A stretch of DNA of 53,774 nt from Myxococcales bacterium (GCA_020431405.1 JAGQIK010000096.1:1-53774); one strand, 5' to 3'. Numbered from the stretch's first letter, positions 34,421 to 44,163 are shown. A program made the numbers and translations. Notes: generated by a model not told the origin, from the letters alone.

Positions 34421-35355
34421 GGCACGGTATCCCGTGCAGGCAGCTCGTCGAGCGCCCCGCCGAGTGCCCCGTCGAGTGCCCCGTCGAGTACCTCGTCGAG
34501 CGCCAGCCAGGCGCTCTCGTCGAGCCGTCCAGCGCCCGCGAAGGGAAGCTCGAGCGCTGGTAGCTGCGGCAGCGCCGCGGCCAGCGTGCGGCGCGCGGCG
34601 TGCTCGTGTGTGACCAGCGCGACGCGACGTCTGCCAGCGGCCAGCGCCTCTGCGAGCAGCCCGCTCGCCTTCGGCGCCGCGCCGAGCAACGTGGCGATTC
34701 CAGCAGGCGCGTCGTGGCAGCCGTTTATAAGCAAGCACGCTGGCCAAAGCCCCAGCGCGCGCAGGCCCTCGACGAGCTCGAGCGTCTCGCTCACCACCAG
34801 TGCGCGCGGCTGCGTGACGACGCAGACGCTGGTCGTCGCGCGTGCGGTCAGCTCCGCGTCGAGCCGGCGCGCCTCGCGCGTGACCAGCGACTCGCCGAAG
34901 GTCTGCAACACCTCGCGCGGCATGCGCAGCGTGGCCAAGCCGTGGCCGGTGGCGGGCGCGTCGACGACCACACGCTCGCTGCCGCGGCGGGCGGCGTCGT
35001 AGATCTTTCCCAACGCGAGCAGCTCTTCGAGCCCTGGTGCGACCGCGACGAAGCGCCGGTAGAGCTCGCTGCGCAGCACCAGACCGTGCAGCGCTGCCGG
35101 CAAGACGCCGGCGAGATACTCGTCGAGCGCCGAGCGGCCATCGACGGCGATCTCGCGCACGCCCGGCGCCGCCGGCAGAGGCGCGCAGAGCCCGCGGTCG
35201 GCGAGGCGCACCAGCAGCACGTCCTCACCGCGCGCGGCGAGGTGGCGCGCCAGCAGGGTGGCCACCGTGCTCTTGCCGACACCGCCCTTGCCCACCACCC
35301 AGATCACGCGGCTACGCAGCCACGTGGGCCGGGCAGCACCGCCGCACGCGGGCAT
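34417..35355 (-). CDS. ArsA/GET3-type ATPase (first of a pair)
   Basis: A 312-residue P-loop ATPase. Walker A is the deviant form KGGVGKST (VIWVVGKGGVGKSTVATLLA), followed by LLVRLADRGLCAPL and VVVDAPATGHGLATLRMP, matching the ArsA switch-II region (DxPATGH). The C-terminus carries Leu-Asp-Gly-Ala repeats from a 12-base tandem repeat. ATG 35355 is taken; a GTG a few codons later (V of VIWVV) is possible. It starts 21 bases after the tadG stop and overlaps the second ATPase by four bases. The two ATPases probably form a heterodimer, since ArsA proteins pair two nucleotide sites; that is inference. Confidence 0.85.
   Translation of the reverse strand: MPACGGAARPTWLRSRVIWVVGKGGVGKSTVATLLARHLAARGEDVLLVRLADRGLCAPLPAAPGVREIAVDGRSALDEYLAGVLPAALHGLVLRSELYRRFVAVAPGLEELLALGKIYDAARRGSERVVVDAPATGHGLATLRMPREVLQTFGESLVTREARRLDAELTARATTSVCVVTQPRALVVSETLELVEGLRALGLWPACLLINGCHDAPAGIATLLGAAPKASGLLAEALAAGRRRVALVTHEHAARRTLAAALPQLPALELPFAGAGRLDESAWLALDEVLDGALDGALGGALDELPARDTVP
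34447..34506 (-). repeat. Five 12-bp tandem repeats in the ArsA-like gene
   Basis: Units GTCGAGCGCCCC, GCCGAGTGCCCC, GTCGAGTGCCCC, GTCGAGTACCTC and GTCGAGCGCCAG run head to tail. They encode an LDGA-type repeat at the C-terminus of the first ArsA-like ATPase and look like a recent slippage expansion. Confidence 0.75.
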
Positions 35356-35375
35356 CGCTACGATCGCTGCGAGCG

Positions 35376-36881
35376 CTAGTTGTTGCCGGGAGGCGTGTTG
35401 CCGGCGCCCGGCACGGGCCGCTGCTGCGCCATCGGCGAGGCGACCAGCTGCGTGTTGCCCCAGCGGATCACGAGGCGCTTGGACGAGTCGTTGCCGAGCT
35501 CGCGGCAGGCCTGCATGGTGAGCCGGATCTCGCTGTTGCTGTCGATGAACTTGAAGCCGAGACGGTCGCGGTTTTCCGCCGACGTCAGGTCGCTCATCAT
35601 CGGCATCGGCTGCTCGTCGCCCGAGCCATCGTCCATGAAGACGAACAGGCGCCGCTGCGAGCCGGTGAGGTTCATCGTGGCGCCGTTTTGGCGGATCGGC
35701 TCGACGGGGAAGGTGCAGAAGCTCTCGGCGAGGATCGCGAGGAAGCGCTGCGTGTCGTTGACGCTGTCGATGTCGACGACGTGGGCGAAGTTGCGGTCCG
35801 CGCGCGTCGAGTTGGCCGGCCCCGCCAGGCGCGGCAGCACCGAGTCGCCCTCGAGCCACTGAGAGAGGGCGCCGAGGATGCCGGTCTGGCCCACCGTGCG
35901 CAGGCCTACGGCGTGAATCGCGACGCCCGAGCGGCGTAGTGACTGTGCACCTTCGCGCGCGGTGGTGTTGGCGCTTTTCCAGCCGAGGAAGCCGACGTCG
36001 GCATCGAGGAAGTTGTTGCCGCCACTGGTCGGGTTGCCGTCAGAGATCAGCACCACGCGTTTCTTGGGGCCGGGGTCGTTGCGCATGATGTCGCGCGCGA
36101 CCTCGAAGGCGCGCTTGAAGTTGGTGCTCGCCGGGTCCCACTTGAGGGGATTCCAGCCCATCTTGCCCTTGTCGACGTCGAGCCCCTGCAGGGCCTGCGT
36201 GATGGCGGAGCCGTTGAACGAATTGTTGCTCGGCGGTGGCACGCGGCGCGCGCCGTCGTCGACGTGGCGGTGGTAGAACATCACGCCGAGGCGCACCGGA
36301 AATGGGTTCGAAGCGAACGTGCTGACGACCTGCTTGAGCACCTCAAAGCGCGTCTGCGAGCCGCCCCACCTGACCGACGCGCTCATGGACGCCGAACGGT
36401 CGACCATCAGCAACGCAGCGGGCCACTTCTTGGCGCCGCCGATAGTGGTCTCGCGCACGCGCGCGCGCGAGGTGTAGATCAGCTCCTTGGTGCCGGAGTT
36501 GAAGACGTTGAAGGGCGAGGTGTACTGGGCGATGAGCTTGATCTCGACCTTGGCCCAGGTGGTGTTGCCTTGGTTTTCGCTGTCGAGCAGACGGCCCTCG
36601 ACCGTGTACGAGAGCTTGGTGTGCGCGTCGATGACGTCGCGGATCGACTGCGTGAGCCCGATCTTGCCGTCCGCTTGCGGCGCCTGGGGAACGCCGTTTT
36701 CGCGGATCTGGGCGGCGAGCGCCACGGCGGCGGCGTCGGCGGCGGACTGCAGCTCGCGCTTGGTCGTCGCCGCGTGACCGCTTCGCAGCACGAGCATCAC
36801 GATCGTGGAGAGCAATACCAGCGTCGCCGTCGCCGTGATGGCGACGCTACCGTCTTCGCCTCTGCGCCAGCGTTTGAACAT
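35376..36881 (-). CDS. tadG: TadG-like pilus-assembly protein with VWA domain
   Basis: A 501-residue protein. Residues about 10-50 are the TadE/TadG N-terminal anchor (GEDGSVAITATATLVLLSTI, then the RELQSAADAAAVALA pseudopilin-like helix). Residues about 155-370 are a von Willebrand A domain with MIDAS motif DRSASMSAS and a later SDGNPTSGG. Tad loci typically carry TadG with a VWA domain; it is thought to act in pilus assembly or biogenesis. It begins one base after the lipoprotein gene stop, in the same operon as tadD. Confidence 0.85.
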   Translation of the reverse strand: MFKRWRRGEDGSVAITATATLVLLSTIVMLVLRSGHAATTKRELQSAADAAAVALAAQIRENGVPQAPQADGKIGLTQSIRDVIDAHTKLSYTVEGRLLDSENQGNTTWAKVEIKLIAQYTSPFNVFNSGTKELIYTSRARVRETTIGGAKKWPAALLMVDRSASMSASVRWGGSQTRFEVLKQVVSTFASNPFPVRLGVMFYHRHVDDGARRVPPPSNNSFNGSAITQALQGLDVDKGKMGWNPLKWDPASTNFKRAFEVARDIMRNDPGPKKRVVLISDGNPTSGGNNFLDADVGFLGWKSANTTAREGAQSLRRSGVAIHAVGLRTVGQTGILGALSQWLEGDSVLPRLAGPANSTRADRNFAHVVDIDSVNDTQRFLAILAESFCTFPVEPIRQNGATMNLTGSQRRLFVFMDDGSGDEQPMPMMSDLTSAENRDRLGFKFIDSNSEIRLTMQACRELGNDSSKRLVIRWGNTQLVASPMAQQRPVPGAGNTPPGNN

Positions 36882-36882
36882 C

Positions 36883-37182
36883 TTAGTTATCGTCCCCGCT
36901 GCTCTGCGGCGCCGCGGGCACGGTGAACGTGCGCGGCGCGTTGCGAGCAGCTCTGCTCTCTTTGCCCACCATCGTGTCGGTCGCCTTGCTCGCGAGCTCG
37001 GCCTCCATCGGCTTGAGCCACACGCGCGCGTCGGGGTCGCCGCGGCGGCGCTGCGCGCGGAAGGTCTTGTAGAACGACTTGCTGACGTCGTCGCCGAGGT
37101 GGCGCACCTTGATGCAGCCGGTGCCGAAGACGAGCAAGGCGGCCGCGATGACCCAGCGGAGTTTCCAAAGCATCGCTCGCAT
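36883..37182 (-). CDS. Small lipoprotein in Tad locus
   Basis: A 99-residue protein: MRAMLWKLRWVIAAALLVFG then TGC, giving a lipobox with Cys at about residue 23. The mature part is basic and polar (KVRHLGDDVSKSFYKTFRAQ), ending in a Pro/Ala tail. Its ATG shares a base with the tadD stop (TGATG), and tadG follows one base after its own stop, so it is translated within the Tad operon. It could be a secretin pilotin or assembly lipoprotein, but I see no sequence proof. Confidence 0.7.
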   Translation of the reverse strand: MRAMLWKLRWVIAAALLVFGTGCIKVRHLGDDVSKSFYKTFRAQRRRGDPDARVWLKPMEAELASKATDTMVGKESRAARNAPRTFTVPAAPQSSGDDN

Positions 37183-38039
37183 CACTTGCTCTCCTTCTTG
37201 CTCTTCGGCTTGCTCTTCGGCTTCGGCTCGGGATCAGCGGCCTGCGGCGCGTAGGCCGCGGCGGCGTTGGGGTCGAGCGAGCGCAGGTTGCGCAGCGCCG
37301 GCGCGAAGTCGGCGCGCTTTTGCAGCGCGCGCTCGTAGTAGCGCCTGGCCTGTAGCGGCCGGCCGCGCATCTGCGCCACGAAGCCCATGTTGGTCAGCGC
37401 CATCACGAGGCTGCCTGCCTGGCGGAAGGCCTTCATCGCCGCGTCACGCTTGCCTTGAAGCCCCAGCACCAGGCCGAGGTTGTTGAAGGCGCGTCGGTTG
37501 GATGGATCGAGGCGCACGGCCTCTTCGAGCGACTGCAGCGCGTCGGGCAGGCGGCGCTGCAGCAGCAGGCAGAAGCCAAGGTCGCTGTGGTAGCGCGTCG
37601 AGCGCGGCGACAGCTCGACGGCGCGGCGCAGCAGCTTCTCGGCCGCGTGCAGCTTGCGCTGCTTGGTGCGCAGCACGGCCAGCGCGGCATAGGCTGCCGG
37701 CGCCTTGGGCTGAAGCTGCACGGATTTGTGCAGCTCGCGCTCGGCGGCGCCTTCGACGCCCTGCTCGCGCAGGATCACGCCGAGCAGGTAGTGCAGCCGC
37801 GCGTCCTTGGGCTGCAGCGCCAGCAGATCGCGCACGTAGGGGGCCGCCTGCCCGTATTGCTCGCGCTGCACCAGCGCTTCGGCCATCGCGTAGCGCATCG
37901 CCAGCACCTCGCGGTCGCTGGGCTTGCGCAGCGGCGGCGAGCTCTTGGGATCGGGCCGCATGCAGGCGCCCGCGCTCACGCCGAGGCCGATCACGGCGGC
38001 GGTGGCGAGGAGCGTCGTGCGTCTGCGCGCGATGAGCAT
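37182..38039 (-). CDS. tadD: TadD-like TPR lipoprotein
   Basis: A 285-residue protein. A signal peptide ends in lipobox SAGAC (MLIARRRTTLLATAAVIGLG followed by VSAGAC). Four to five tetratricopeptide repeats fill residues about 60-255 (QYGQAAPYVRDLLALQPKDA; KLLRRAVELSPRSTRYHSDL; ALQSLEEAVRLDPSNRRAFN; QARRYYERALQKRADFAPAL). The tail is Lys/Ser/Pro-rich. TadD lipoproteins are outer-membrane-associated partners of the Tad secretin. The gene lies between tadC and the small lipoprotein gene. Confidence 0.85.
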   Translation of the reverse strand: MLIARRRTTLLATAAVIGLGVSAGACMRPDPKSSPPLRKPSDREVLAMRYAMAEALVQREQYGQAAPYVRDLLALQPKDARLHYLLGVILREQGVEGAAERELHKSVQLQPKAPAAYAALAVLRTKQRKLHAAEKLLRRAVELSPRSTRYHSDLGFCLLLQRRLPDALQSLEEAVRLDPSNRRAFNNLGLVLGLQGKRDAAMKAFRQAGSLVMALTNMGFVAQMRGRPLQARRYYERALQKRADFAPALRNLRSLDPNAAAAYAPQAADPEPKPKSKPKSKKESK

Positions 38040-38057
38040 CTTCGAGGCGGCTCTCCG

Positions 38058-38933
38058 TTAGAGGTTCGACAGCAGCGAGAGGAACGACGGACCGACGAGC
38101 ACCAAGATCGCCGCCGGCAACAGACACAGCGTCAGCGGCAGCGCGAGCTTGGCGCTCGACTTGCCGGACTTCTCTTCGAGAGCCATCAGCCGGTTGTGGC
38201 GCATGGCGTCGACGTGCTGGCCGAGCACCTCCGCGATGCGCGTGCCGAGCTGCGAGCCCCAGCCGATCACGCCCGCCAGCGACTTGGCCTCCTCGCTGCC
38301 CGTGCGGGTGGCGAAGCGGCGGAAAGCGTTGTCCAGCGAGAGGCCGAGCTTCAGATCGCCGAGCACCAGGCGCAGCTCGCTGACGAGCACGCTGTCGCGG
38401 CCGCGGCCGCTGGTGGTCACGCGCTCGAGCGCCTGCTGCAGGTTGAGGCCGGCTTCGAGGCTAACCACCAGCAGCGAGAGCACCTGCGGCAGCTCCTCGG
38501 AGATTTCGCCCTGGCGGCGGCGCGCGCGCTGGTCGAGCCACAGGCCGGGGCCGAGGATCGAAAAGCCCGCGAGCATGATCGCGACGGCGCCCCCGGTCAG
38601 CGTGTCGGGGTGAAACGCGAGTGCCAGACCGCCAGCGCCGAGGCCGAGCATCAGGATGATCAGCCGCACGCTGAGATACAGGTCGAGCGCGTCCTGGCCG
38701 TAGAGGCCGGCGTGCGAGGTGCGGCCTTTGAGGTCGGCCAGCGAGCGGTCGCCTTGCGGGCGCAGCATCGCGCCGAGTGCGCGCAGGCCGCCGCCGCCGT
38801 CCTCGGGCGCGAGCTCGCCTTCGCCTTCGTCGGCGATGTCTTTGTTGCGCGCGCGCACGGCCAGCACCAGACACGACACGGCGCTGAGCAGCAGCAGTAG
38901 AGCGAGCAGCGTCATCGCTTTGACTCCCGACAA
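38058..38933 (-). CDS. tadC: TadC, inner-membrane platform protein
   Basis: A 291-residue type II secretion F-domain protein: an N-terminal membrane segment ([20 protein letters not shown]), two central segments about residues 90-135, the F domain ([60 protein letters not shown]), and a C-terminal membrane segment. TadC and TadB form the inner-membrane platform on which the CpaF ATPase acts. It starts one base after the tadB stop region and precedes tadD by 18 bases. Confidence 0.9.
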   Translation of the reverse strand: MSGVKAMTLLALLLLLSAVSCLVLAVRARNKDIADEGEGELAPEDGGGGLRALGAMLRPQGDRSLADLKGRTSHAGLYGQDALDLYLSVRLIILMLGLGAGGLALAFHPDTLTGGAVAIMLAGFSILGPGLWLDQRARRRQGEISEELPQVLSLLVVSLEAGLNLQQALERVTTSGRGRDSVLVSELRLVLGDLKLGLSLDNAFRRFATRTGSEEAKSLAGVIGWGSQLGTRIAEVLGQHVDAMRHNRLMALEEKSGKSSAKLALPLTLCLLPAAILVLVGPSFLSLLSNL

Positions 38934-38934
38934 C

Positions 38935-39888
38935 TCATGCGGACTTGTTGCCCGGGCGCACCAACTTGAGCACCCACACCACCCCGAGCGCCCACAGCAC
39001 GAGCGCCGCCAGCATCATCATCTGGCCGGTGGAATCCATCATCAGCTCTTTGACCTTGTCCGGCACCAGGATCGCCTGGAAGGCGAGCGCCGCGCCGGGC
39101 AGCGCCATCAGGATGTAGCCCGAGAGCCGCCCCTCGGACGTCATCGCGCGGTGCTTCGACTCGAAGGCCGCCTGCGCGCGGATCGTCTCGCTGACCGTCT
39201 CGAGCACCTGCACGAGGTTGCCGCCGGTGCGCTTGAGCACGACCACGGCCTCGACCAGCTGGCGCAGCGGGCCGCACTCGGGCCAGCGATCGCGCAGCTG
39301 CTCGAGGGAGTGCTCGATGGCGCGGCCGAGCTTGTACTCTTCGTGGCAGCGCGAAAGCTCGGCGGCGAGCGGCCCGGATACCTCGCGGCCGGCGAGGGCC
39401 AGCGCCTCTTCGAAGGCGTGACCGGCGCGCAGGCCGAAGACCATCATCTCGAGCGCCTTGGGCATCTGCTCCTCGAAGGAGCGCACCGTCGCCGAGGCGC
39501 GCCGCGCGAGCACGGCGTACGCCGCGCCGAGCCCGACGAGCGTGACCAGAAACGCCATCGCGCCGTCGCCGGTGGCGGCGATGGCGACCACGACAAACGC
39601 CGAGAGCGACACGCTCGAGACGAGCAGCACCTTCTTGGGCTTCGCTTTGACGCCGGCGCGCTCGAGGAACTGGCGCGCGCGTTCGCTGCGCGAAGGCTCG
39701 TCGCCGCGGCGCTCGCGGATCTTGATGCGTCCCGAGTCGCCGCCGTCGTGCAGCGCCTCGCCGCGCAGGCGCGCCAGCATCGCCATCTCGCGGCGGCGCG
39801 CGCGACCGCGCACCAGCCAGAAGATCGCGTTGAGCGTGAAGAACAACGCGAGCGACGAGAGGATGGCGATGCCGACATGCGGCGTCAT
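38935..39888 (-). CDS. tadB: TadB, inner-membrane platform protein
   Basis: A 317-residue type II secretion F-domain protein starting [20 protein letters not shown]. Two central membrane segments follow ([39 protein letters not shown]), then the F domain ([40 protein letters not shown]), and C-terminal segments. ATG 39888 sits 2 bases after the cpaF stop; the frame open to 40311 is inside cpaF and not used. Partner of TadC. Confidence 0.9.
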   Translation of the reverse strand: MTPHVGIAILSSLALFFTLNAIFWLVRGRARRREMAMLARLRGEALHDGGDSGRIKIRERRGDEPSRSERARQFLERAGVKAKPKKVLLVSSVSLSAFVVVAIAATGDGAMAFLVTLVGLGAAYAVLARRASATVRSFEEQMPKALEMMVFGLRAGHAFEEALALAGREVSGPLAAELSRCHEEYKLGRAIEHSLEQLRDRWPECGPLRQLVEAVVVLKRTGGNLVQVLETVSETIRAQAAFESKHRAMTSEGRLSGYILMALPGAALAFQAILVPDKVKELMMDSTGQMMMLAALVLWALGVVWVLKLVRPGNKSA

Positions 39889-39890
39889 GG

Positions 39891-41333
39891 CTACTGCACC
39901 TCCGCCAGATACTTCGACGCCAGGCGCGCGCCCGCGTTGCGGAAGCGATCCATCAGCGTCGAGTGGCCGTTGCAGTACCAGTGGCCCTCGTCGCGGCCCA
40001 TCACCGGCTCGTTGCGCCAGACGAAGATCTCGTGCAGCTCGATCTCGCCCTGGTGTACGTCGCCCGTCTCGGCGACAGAGATCACGCGGCGCGTACCGTC
40101 CGAGCCGCGCGAGACGTTGATCACCACGTCGATGGCGCGCGCGATCATCTCGCGCATCATCGACTCGCCGAGCTGCGTGCCGGCCATGCTGAGCATCGAC
40201 ATCAGGCGCGTGAACGCGTCGCGCACGTTGTTGGCGTGCACGGTGGTCATCGAGCCGTCGTGGCCGGTGTTCATCGCCTGGATCATGTCGAGCACCTCTT
40301 CGGAGCGACACTCGCCGACGATGATGCGATCGGGGCGCATACGCAGCGCGTTGCGGACGAGGTCGCGGATGGTGACCTCGCCGGCGCCTTCGAGGTTGGG
40401 CGGGCGCGTCTCGAGGCGCGCCACGTGCTCCTGCTGAAGCCTCAGCTCGGCGCTGTCCTCGATGGTGATGATGCGCTCGCGCGAGGGGATGTAGCGCGAC
40501 AGCGCGTTGAGCAGCGTGGTTTTGCCCGAGCCGGTGCCGCCGCAGACGAGCACGTTGCAGCGCGCGCGCACGACGCTCTTGAAGTAGTGCGCCATGCCGC
40601 TCGAGCAGGAGCCGCCCTCGATCAGCTCGCGCAGCGAGACGGGGCCGGTCTGGAAGCGACGGATCGAGAGCAGCGGGCCGTCGACGGCCAGCGGCGGGAT
40701 GATCGCGTTGACGCGCGAGCCGTCGGGCAGGCGCGCGTCGACCATCGGCGACGACTCGTCGATGCGGCGCCCGATGCGCGCGACGATGCGGTTGATGGTG
40801 TTGAGCAGGTGCTCGTTGGAGCGGAAGCGCACTTCGCTGCGCTCGAGCACGCCGCGGCGCTCGACGTAGATGCTGTCGGCCCCGTTGACGAGGATGTCGC
40901 TGACGGTCGGATCGCCGAGCAGGCGCTCGATAGGACCGAGGCCGACGATCTCGTCGGTGATGGCTTCGATGACGCGGCGCCGGCCGCGGCTGCCGACGGC
41001 GATCTGGCGCTCGTCGATGGCGCGGCCGACCAGCTCCTGCACGCGCTCTGCGACCTCGCCGGGATCGAGATCGACAATACCGCCGGTGTCGAGGCGGTCG
41101 ACGACCTCGTGATAGAGCGTCTCGAACAGCTCGTTGGCGATGGCGGGCGCTTCGCCGCCGCGCCGGTCGCGCTCGCGGCCGCGCGTGCGTTGGGCGCGAT
41201 CGAGGTCGCGGTCGTAGCCCTCGCGCTCGCGTCGCGTGCCGCGCTCTTCGTGCTCGCGCCCGTCGCGCCCGTCGCCGTCGTCGCGATCGTCATCGCGGCG
41301 ACCGCGACCGAGTCTCTCGGTGAGGCGGATCAC
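39891..41333 (-). CDS. cpaF: CpaF/TadA-family pilus assembly ATPase
   Basis: A 480-residue secretion ATPase. The first 80 residues are a charged, probably disordered stretch ([19 protein letters not shown]). The catalytic core has Walker [15 protein letters not shown], the Asp box [15 protein letters not shown], Walker B-region [14 protein letters not shown] and the His box TTVHANN, all typical of CpaF/TadA. It powers Flp pilus assembly and retraction on the TadB/TadC platform. Its start overlaps the cpaE stop by four bases (ATGA). Confidence 0.95.
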   Translation of the reverse strand: MIRLTERLGRGRRDDDRDDGDGRDGREHEERGTRREREGYDRDLDRAQRTRGRERDRRGGEAPAIANELFETLYHEVVDRLDTGGIVDLDPGEVAERVQELVGRAIDERQIAVGSRGRRRVIEAITDEIVGLGPIERLLGDPTVSDILVNGADSIYVERRGVLERSEVRFRSNEHLLNTINRIVARIGRRIDESSPMVDARLPDGSRVNAIIPPLAVDGPLLSIRRFQTGPVSLRELIEGGSCSSGMAHYFKSVVRARCNVLVCGGTGSGKTTLLNALSRYIPSRERIITIEDSAELRLQQEHVARLETRPPNLEGAGEVTIRDLVRNALRMRPDRIIVGECRSEEVLDMIQAMNTGHDGSMTTVHANNVRDAFTRLMSMLSMAGTQLGESMMREMIARAIDVVINVSRGSDGTRRVISVAETGDVHQGEIELHEIFVWRNEPVMGRDEGHWYCNGHSTLMDRFRNAGARLASKYLAEVQ

Positions 41334-42610
41334 GAGCGCTCCTTGCCGAAGCGGCGCTTCTTGGTCGGCTTGAGGCTCACGTGGAAGAGCCCCTCGGTCA
41401 TCTCGATCACGTCGCGGGTGATGCGCGCGCGCTTGGAGATGCCCGAAAGCGGCGTGCCCGAGTCGAGCGCGCGGTGCGCGGTGTTGAAGTCGTTGGCGAC
41501 GACGAAGCTCGGCTCGACGCCGAGGGCGTTCTCGATGGCGCTCAGCGAGACGTTGGCCTTGCGCGAGTAGCGGTTGAGCACCAGGTGCAGATCCGCGTCG
41601 CCCCAGCCGAGGCGGCGAAAGACGTCGAGTCGCAGCGACAGCCCGCGCATCGACGGCACGTCCTGCGAGCCCACCAGCACGACCTGATCGGACTGATCGA
41701 GCAGCGCCATGGCGTGGTCGTTGAAGTCGCGGATGCCGTCTACGATGAGCACATCGAAATGATCCTGCACGAGATGTACCAACGATTTCATGGCCTCATG
41801 GTCGATCTCGCTCACCGAATCGATGTGTCCGACCTGCGAGAGCACGTAGGCGCCGGAGGCGTGACGGGGGAGCCGCTCGCGCCAATGGCCGTGGCTATCG
41901 TCTCTGATCTGTTGCCGATCTTGGTAGATCTCGCTCAGCGGATAGGACTGCTGGAGATCGAGCGCGGTGAGCACCGTGCCGAACTGCAGGTCGAGATCGA
42001 GCAGTGCGACACGACGCCCGGTGGTGGCTAGCTCTGCGGCTACTGAGGTTGCCAGAGTGGTGCAACCAACCCCACCTCGGCAGCCGAAGAAAACCGTAAT
42101 CTCGCAGCCATCGGTGCGCTCTCGCGGTGGTCGTGCCTTGCGCACTTGCTCGGCGGCTTCGGCCGCGCTGAGCATGTGGGTCTGCAGCACGCCGGCCTCG
42201 GCCTTGTGCGCGATGCGCTCGCGATCCTCGCGCCGCGCGCGCTCGCTGGGGCGCTCTTCCGGCTCGCGGCGCGCGCGGGCACTGACGCGTTCTTCGGGCT
42301 CGCGTTGCGCCCGCCCGCTGACGCGCTCTTCGGGCTCGCGGTCGCGCCCGCGGTTGGGGATCTGCGCCGTCTGTGGGTCACGCTTCTTGGGGCGCGGCTC
42401 GAGGCTGTCGGGCGGCAGATGTGTCGGCGCGTTGGTGCCCGGCGGCAGCGGCGGCGGCCCGCCCGACGGCGGCGGCGCGCCGCGATCGAGCGTGGCGTTT
42501 TCTATCTCTTCTTGCAGCTCGTGTTTGGGACGCGGCGTGCGATGCAGTGAAGCGTTGCCCTCTCCTCGGGGCACCACCACCCACTTGGCTCTCACGCCGT
42601 CCTTGCTCAC
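41330..42610 (-). CDS. cpaE: CpaE/TadZ-like pilus assembly ATPase
   Basis: A 426-residue protein. Residues 1-140 are Pro-rich and then Arg/Glu-rich with 12-residue repeats. The ATPase core begins ITVFFGCRGGVGCTTLATSV: the deviant Walker A has Cys where the P-loop Lys before T would be (GVGCTT), so ATP hydrolysis is doubtful, as in several TadZ/CpaE proteins. Other motifs are LLDLDLQFGTVLTAL, DVLIVDGIRDFNDH and VVLVGSQDVPSMRGL. TadZ localises the Tad machine at the pole. It overlaps the secretin and cpaF by four bases each. Confidence 0.9.
   Translation of the reverse strand: MSKDGVRAKWVVVPRGEGNASLHRTPRPKHELQEEIENATLDRGAPPPSGGPPPLPPGTNAPTHLPPDSLEPRPKKRDPQTAQIPNRGRDREPEERVSGRAQREPEERVSARARREPEERPSERARREDRERIAHKAEAGVLQTHMLSAAEAAEQVRKARPPRERTDGCEITVFFGCRGGVGCTTLATSVAAELATTGRRVALLDLDLQFGTVLTALDLQQSYPLSEIYQDRQQIRDDSHGHWRERLPRHASGAYVLSQVGHIDSVSEIDHEAMKSLVHLVQDHFDVLIVDGIRDFNDHAMALLDQSDQVVLVGSQDVPSMRGLSLRLDVFRRLGWGDADLHLVLNRYSRKANVSLSAIENALGVEPSFVVANDFNTAHRALDSGTPLSGISKRARITRDVIEMTEGLFHVSLKPTKKRRFGKERS
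42203..42340 (-). repeat. 12-residue Arg/Glu repeats in CpaE N-terminus
   Basis: REPEERVSGRAQ, REPEERVSARAR, REPEERPSERAR and a degenerate REDRERIAHKAE follow each other at residues 91-138, encoded by a 36-base tandem repeat. Probably a disordered, charged linker between the Pro-rich head and the ATPase domain. Confidence 0.8.
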
Positions 42611-44163
42611 TTCGAATACCCCACCGGTCCCGCTGCGCCGGCGGCGCGCTTGTCGCTCTTCTTGTCGTCCTTGAGCTGCGGATCGGTGCTGCCGAGCAAG
42701 AAGAAGGCGACGGCGCCGGGGTCAGCGATCTCGTTTTCGCCCGGTAGCAGCGGCACCTCGCCGGGCTTGAGCGGCCGCACCAGGTGCGCGGTGACGAGGA
42801 TCACCAGCTCGCGCTCCTCGCGCTCGAACGTCGATTGGCGAAAGAGCATGCCGAGGATCGGGATGTCTCCGAGCAGCGGCACGCGCAGGCTGGTGCTGCT
42901 GACGCGATCTTGCAGCAAGCCGGCAATGGCGAAGCTCTGACCGCTGCGCATGCGCACGGTGGTGGCGGCGTGGCGCGTGACGAGCGCCGGCACCTGCGTG
43001 CCCTGCAGCGATACCGACGTTGCCGTGTCGCGCTCGCTGACCGACACCATCACGCGGCACTGGATCGATCGATTGCGCAGCACCACCGGCGTGAACTCGA
43101 GCTGCACGCCGAACTTCTTGAACTGCACGGTGGTCTGGCCGAGGCCTTGCGGGATCGGGATCGGAAACTCGCCGCCGGCCAGAAAGGACGCCTTCTCACC
43201 CGAGTAGGCGACGAGCGTCGGCTCCGAGAGCACTTTGGCGAGGCCGTGGCCCTGAAGCAGGTTGAGCGCGATCGACAGCGGGATCATCGTGTTGCCGCCG
43301 CTGGCGAAGTGCAGCCCGAAGGCGCTCGAGAGCGGCCCGGCGATGTGCGCCAGCGGCGGCACGCCGGTGGTGGTGGTGCCGGTGCCGGTGTTGTCGGGCA
43401 CCTGCGGCGCCATCGCGCTGCCGCCCGGCTGCAGCGTGTTGCCGGTGGTGCCGAGGTTGGGCGCCGTCTGCGCGCCGAGGGGCGTGCCCGCCGAGAGCAG
43501 GCCGCCAGCGTAGGACTCGCCGCGGCGAAACCAGGCGTTCATGCCGACCTGGCGCAGCGAGCGACGCGCCACCTCGGCGATCTTGACGCGCAGCTGCACC
43601 TGCTGGCGGCCTTTGACGCCGAGGAAGTTGAGCACCTTCGCTTTGCCGCCGCGCGAGCGCACGTACGCTTCGGCGACGGCGCTGGCGCGCTTGACCGTGA
43701 CGGGATCGCCGACGGTGCCCGAGAGCACGACGGTGGCGCCCACCGCGTGCACGCGCATGCGGTCGCTGGGAAACAGCGCGCGCAGCTTGGCCGAGAGGCC
43801 GGCCGTGGGGCTGCTCACATCGATCAGCACGCGCGTGAGCAGGCCGAGCGCGTCCCACACCAGGATCGTCGCCTCGCCCGGGCGTTTGCCCAGCACGCGC
43901 AGCAGGCGCTTGCCTTGCGTCTGCGCGTCGGCGATGCGCGGATCGCTGACGCGGATGCGATCGATGGGGGCCTTGAATCGCACCAGGCGCTTGGCGCCGA
44001 TGGAGAGGCTGATCGGGATGTCGGCTTGTCTGACTTGCCTAGGCTTATTGCGCTGGGCGCGCGCGGGCCGCGGCGGAAGCGTGACGATCAGCGTGGCGAC
44101 AACGAGTACGAGCGGGGCGCCGCGGCGGGCTAGCCGCGGGCGGAGCGGGCAGAGGCGTCGCAT
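42607..44163 (-). CDS. cpaC: CpaC/RcpA secretin
   Basis: A 518-residue outer-membrane secretin. It has an N-terminal signal segment (VLVVATLIVTLPP), the T2SS N-terminal domain (IPISLSIGAKRLVRFKAPID; RVSDPRIADAQTQ), a BON-like segment (LRALFPSDRMRVHAVGATVV; VVLSGTVGDPVTVKRA), and the secretin channel domain (VQLRVKIAEVARRSLRQVGM; GGEFPIPIPQGLGQTTVQFK; PLLGDIPILGMLFRQSTFER). The C-terminus has ELVILVTAHLVRPLKPGE. It forms the pilus exit channel. It overlaps cpaE by four bases. Confidence 0.93.
   Translation of the reverse strand: MRRLCPLRPRLARRGAPLVLVVATLIVTLPPRPARAQRNKPRQVRQADIPISLSIGAKRLVRFKAPIDRIRVSDPRIADAQTQGKRLLRVLGKRPGEATILVWDALGLLTRVLIDVSSPTAGLSAKLRALFPSDRMRVHAVGATVVLSGTVGDPVTVKRASAVAEAYVRSRGGKAKVLNFLGVKGRQQVQLRVKIAEVARRSLRQVGMNAWFRRGESYAGGLLSAGTPLGAQTAPNLGTTGNTLQPGGSAMAPQVPDNTGTGTTTTGVPPLAHIAGPLSSAFGLHFASGGNTMIPLSIALNLLQGHGLAKVLSEPTLVAYSGEKASFLAGGEFPIPIPQGLGQTTVQFKKFGVQLEFTPVVLRNRSIQCRVMVSVSERDTATSVSLQGTQVPALVTRHAATTVRMRSGQSFAIAGLLQDRVSSTSLRVPLLGDIPILGMLFRQSTFEREERELVILVTAHLVRPLKPGEVPLLPGENEIADPGAVAFFLLGSTDPQLKDDKKSDKRAAGAAGPVGYSK

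Noticed and set aside
33272-35355. Arsenic resistance operon
   Set aside because: The ArsA-like ATPases lack ArsB, ArsR and ArsC neighbours and arsenite-binding Cys patterns; assigned only to the ATPase family.
39963-41570. A 535-residue plus-strand open frame
   Set aside because: Antisense to cpaF and cpaE, which have clear catalytic motifs; no ribosome binding site or domain.
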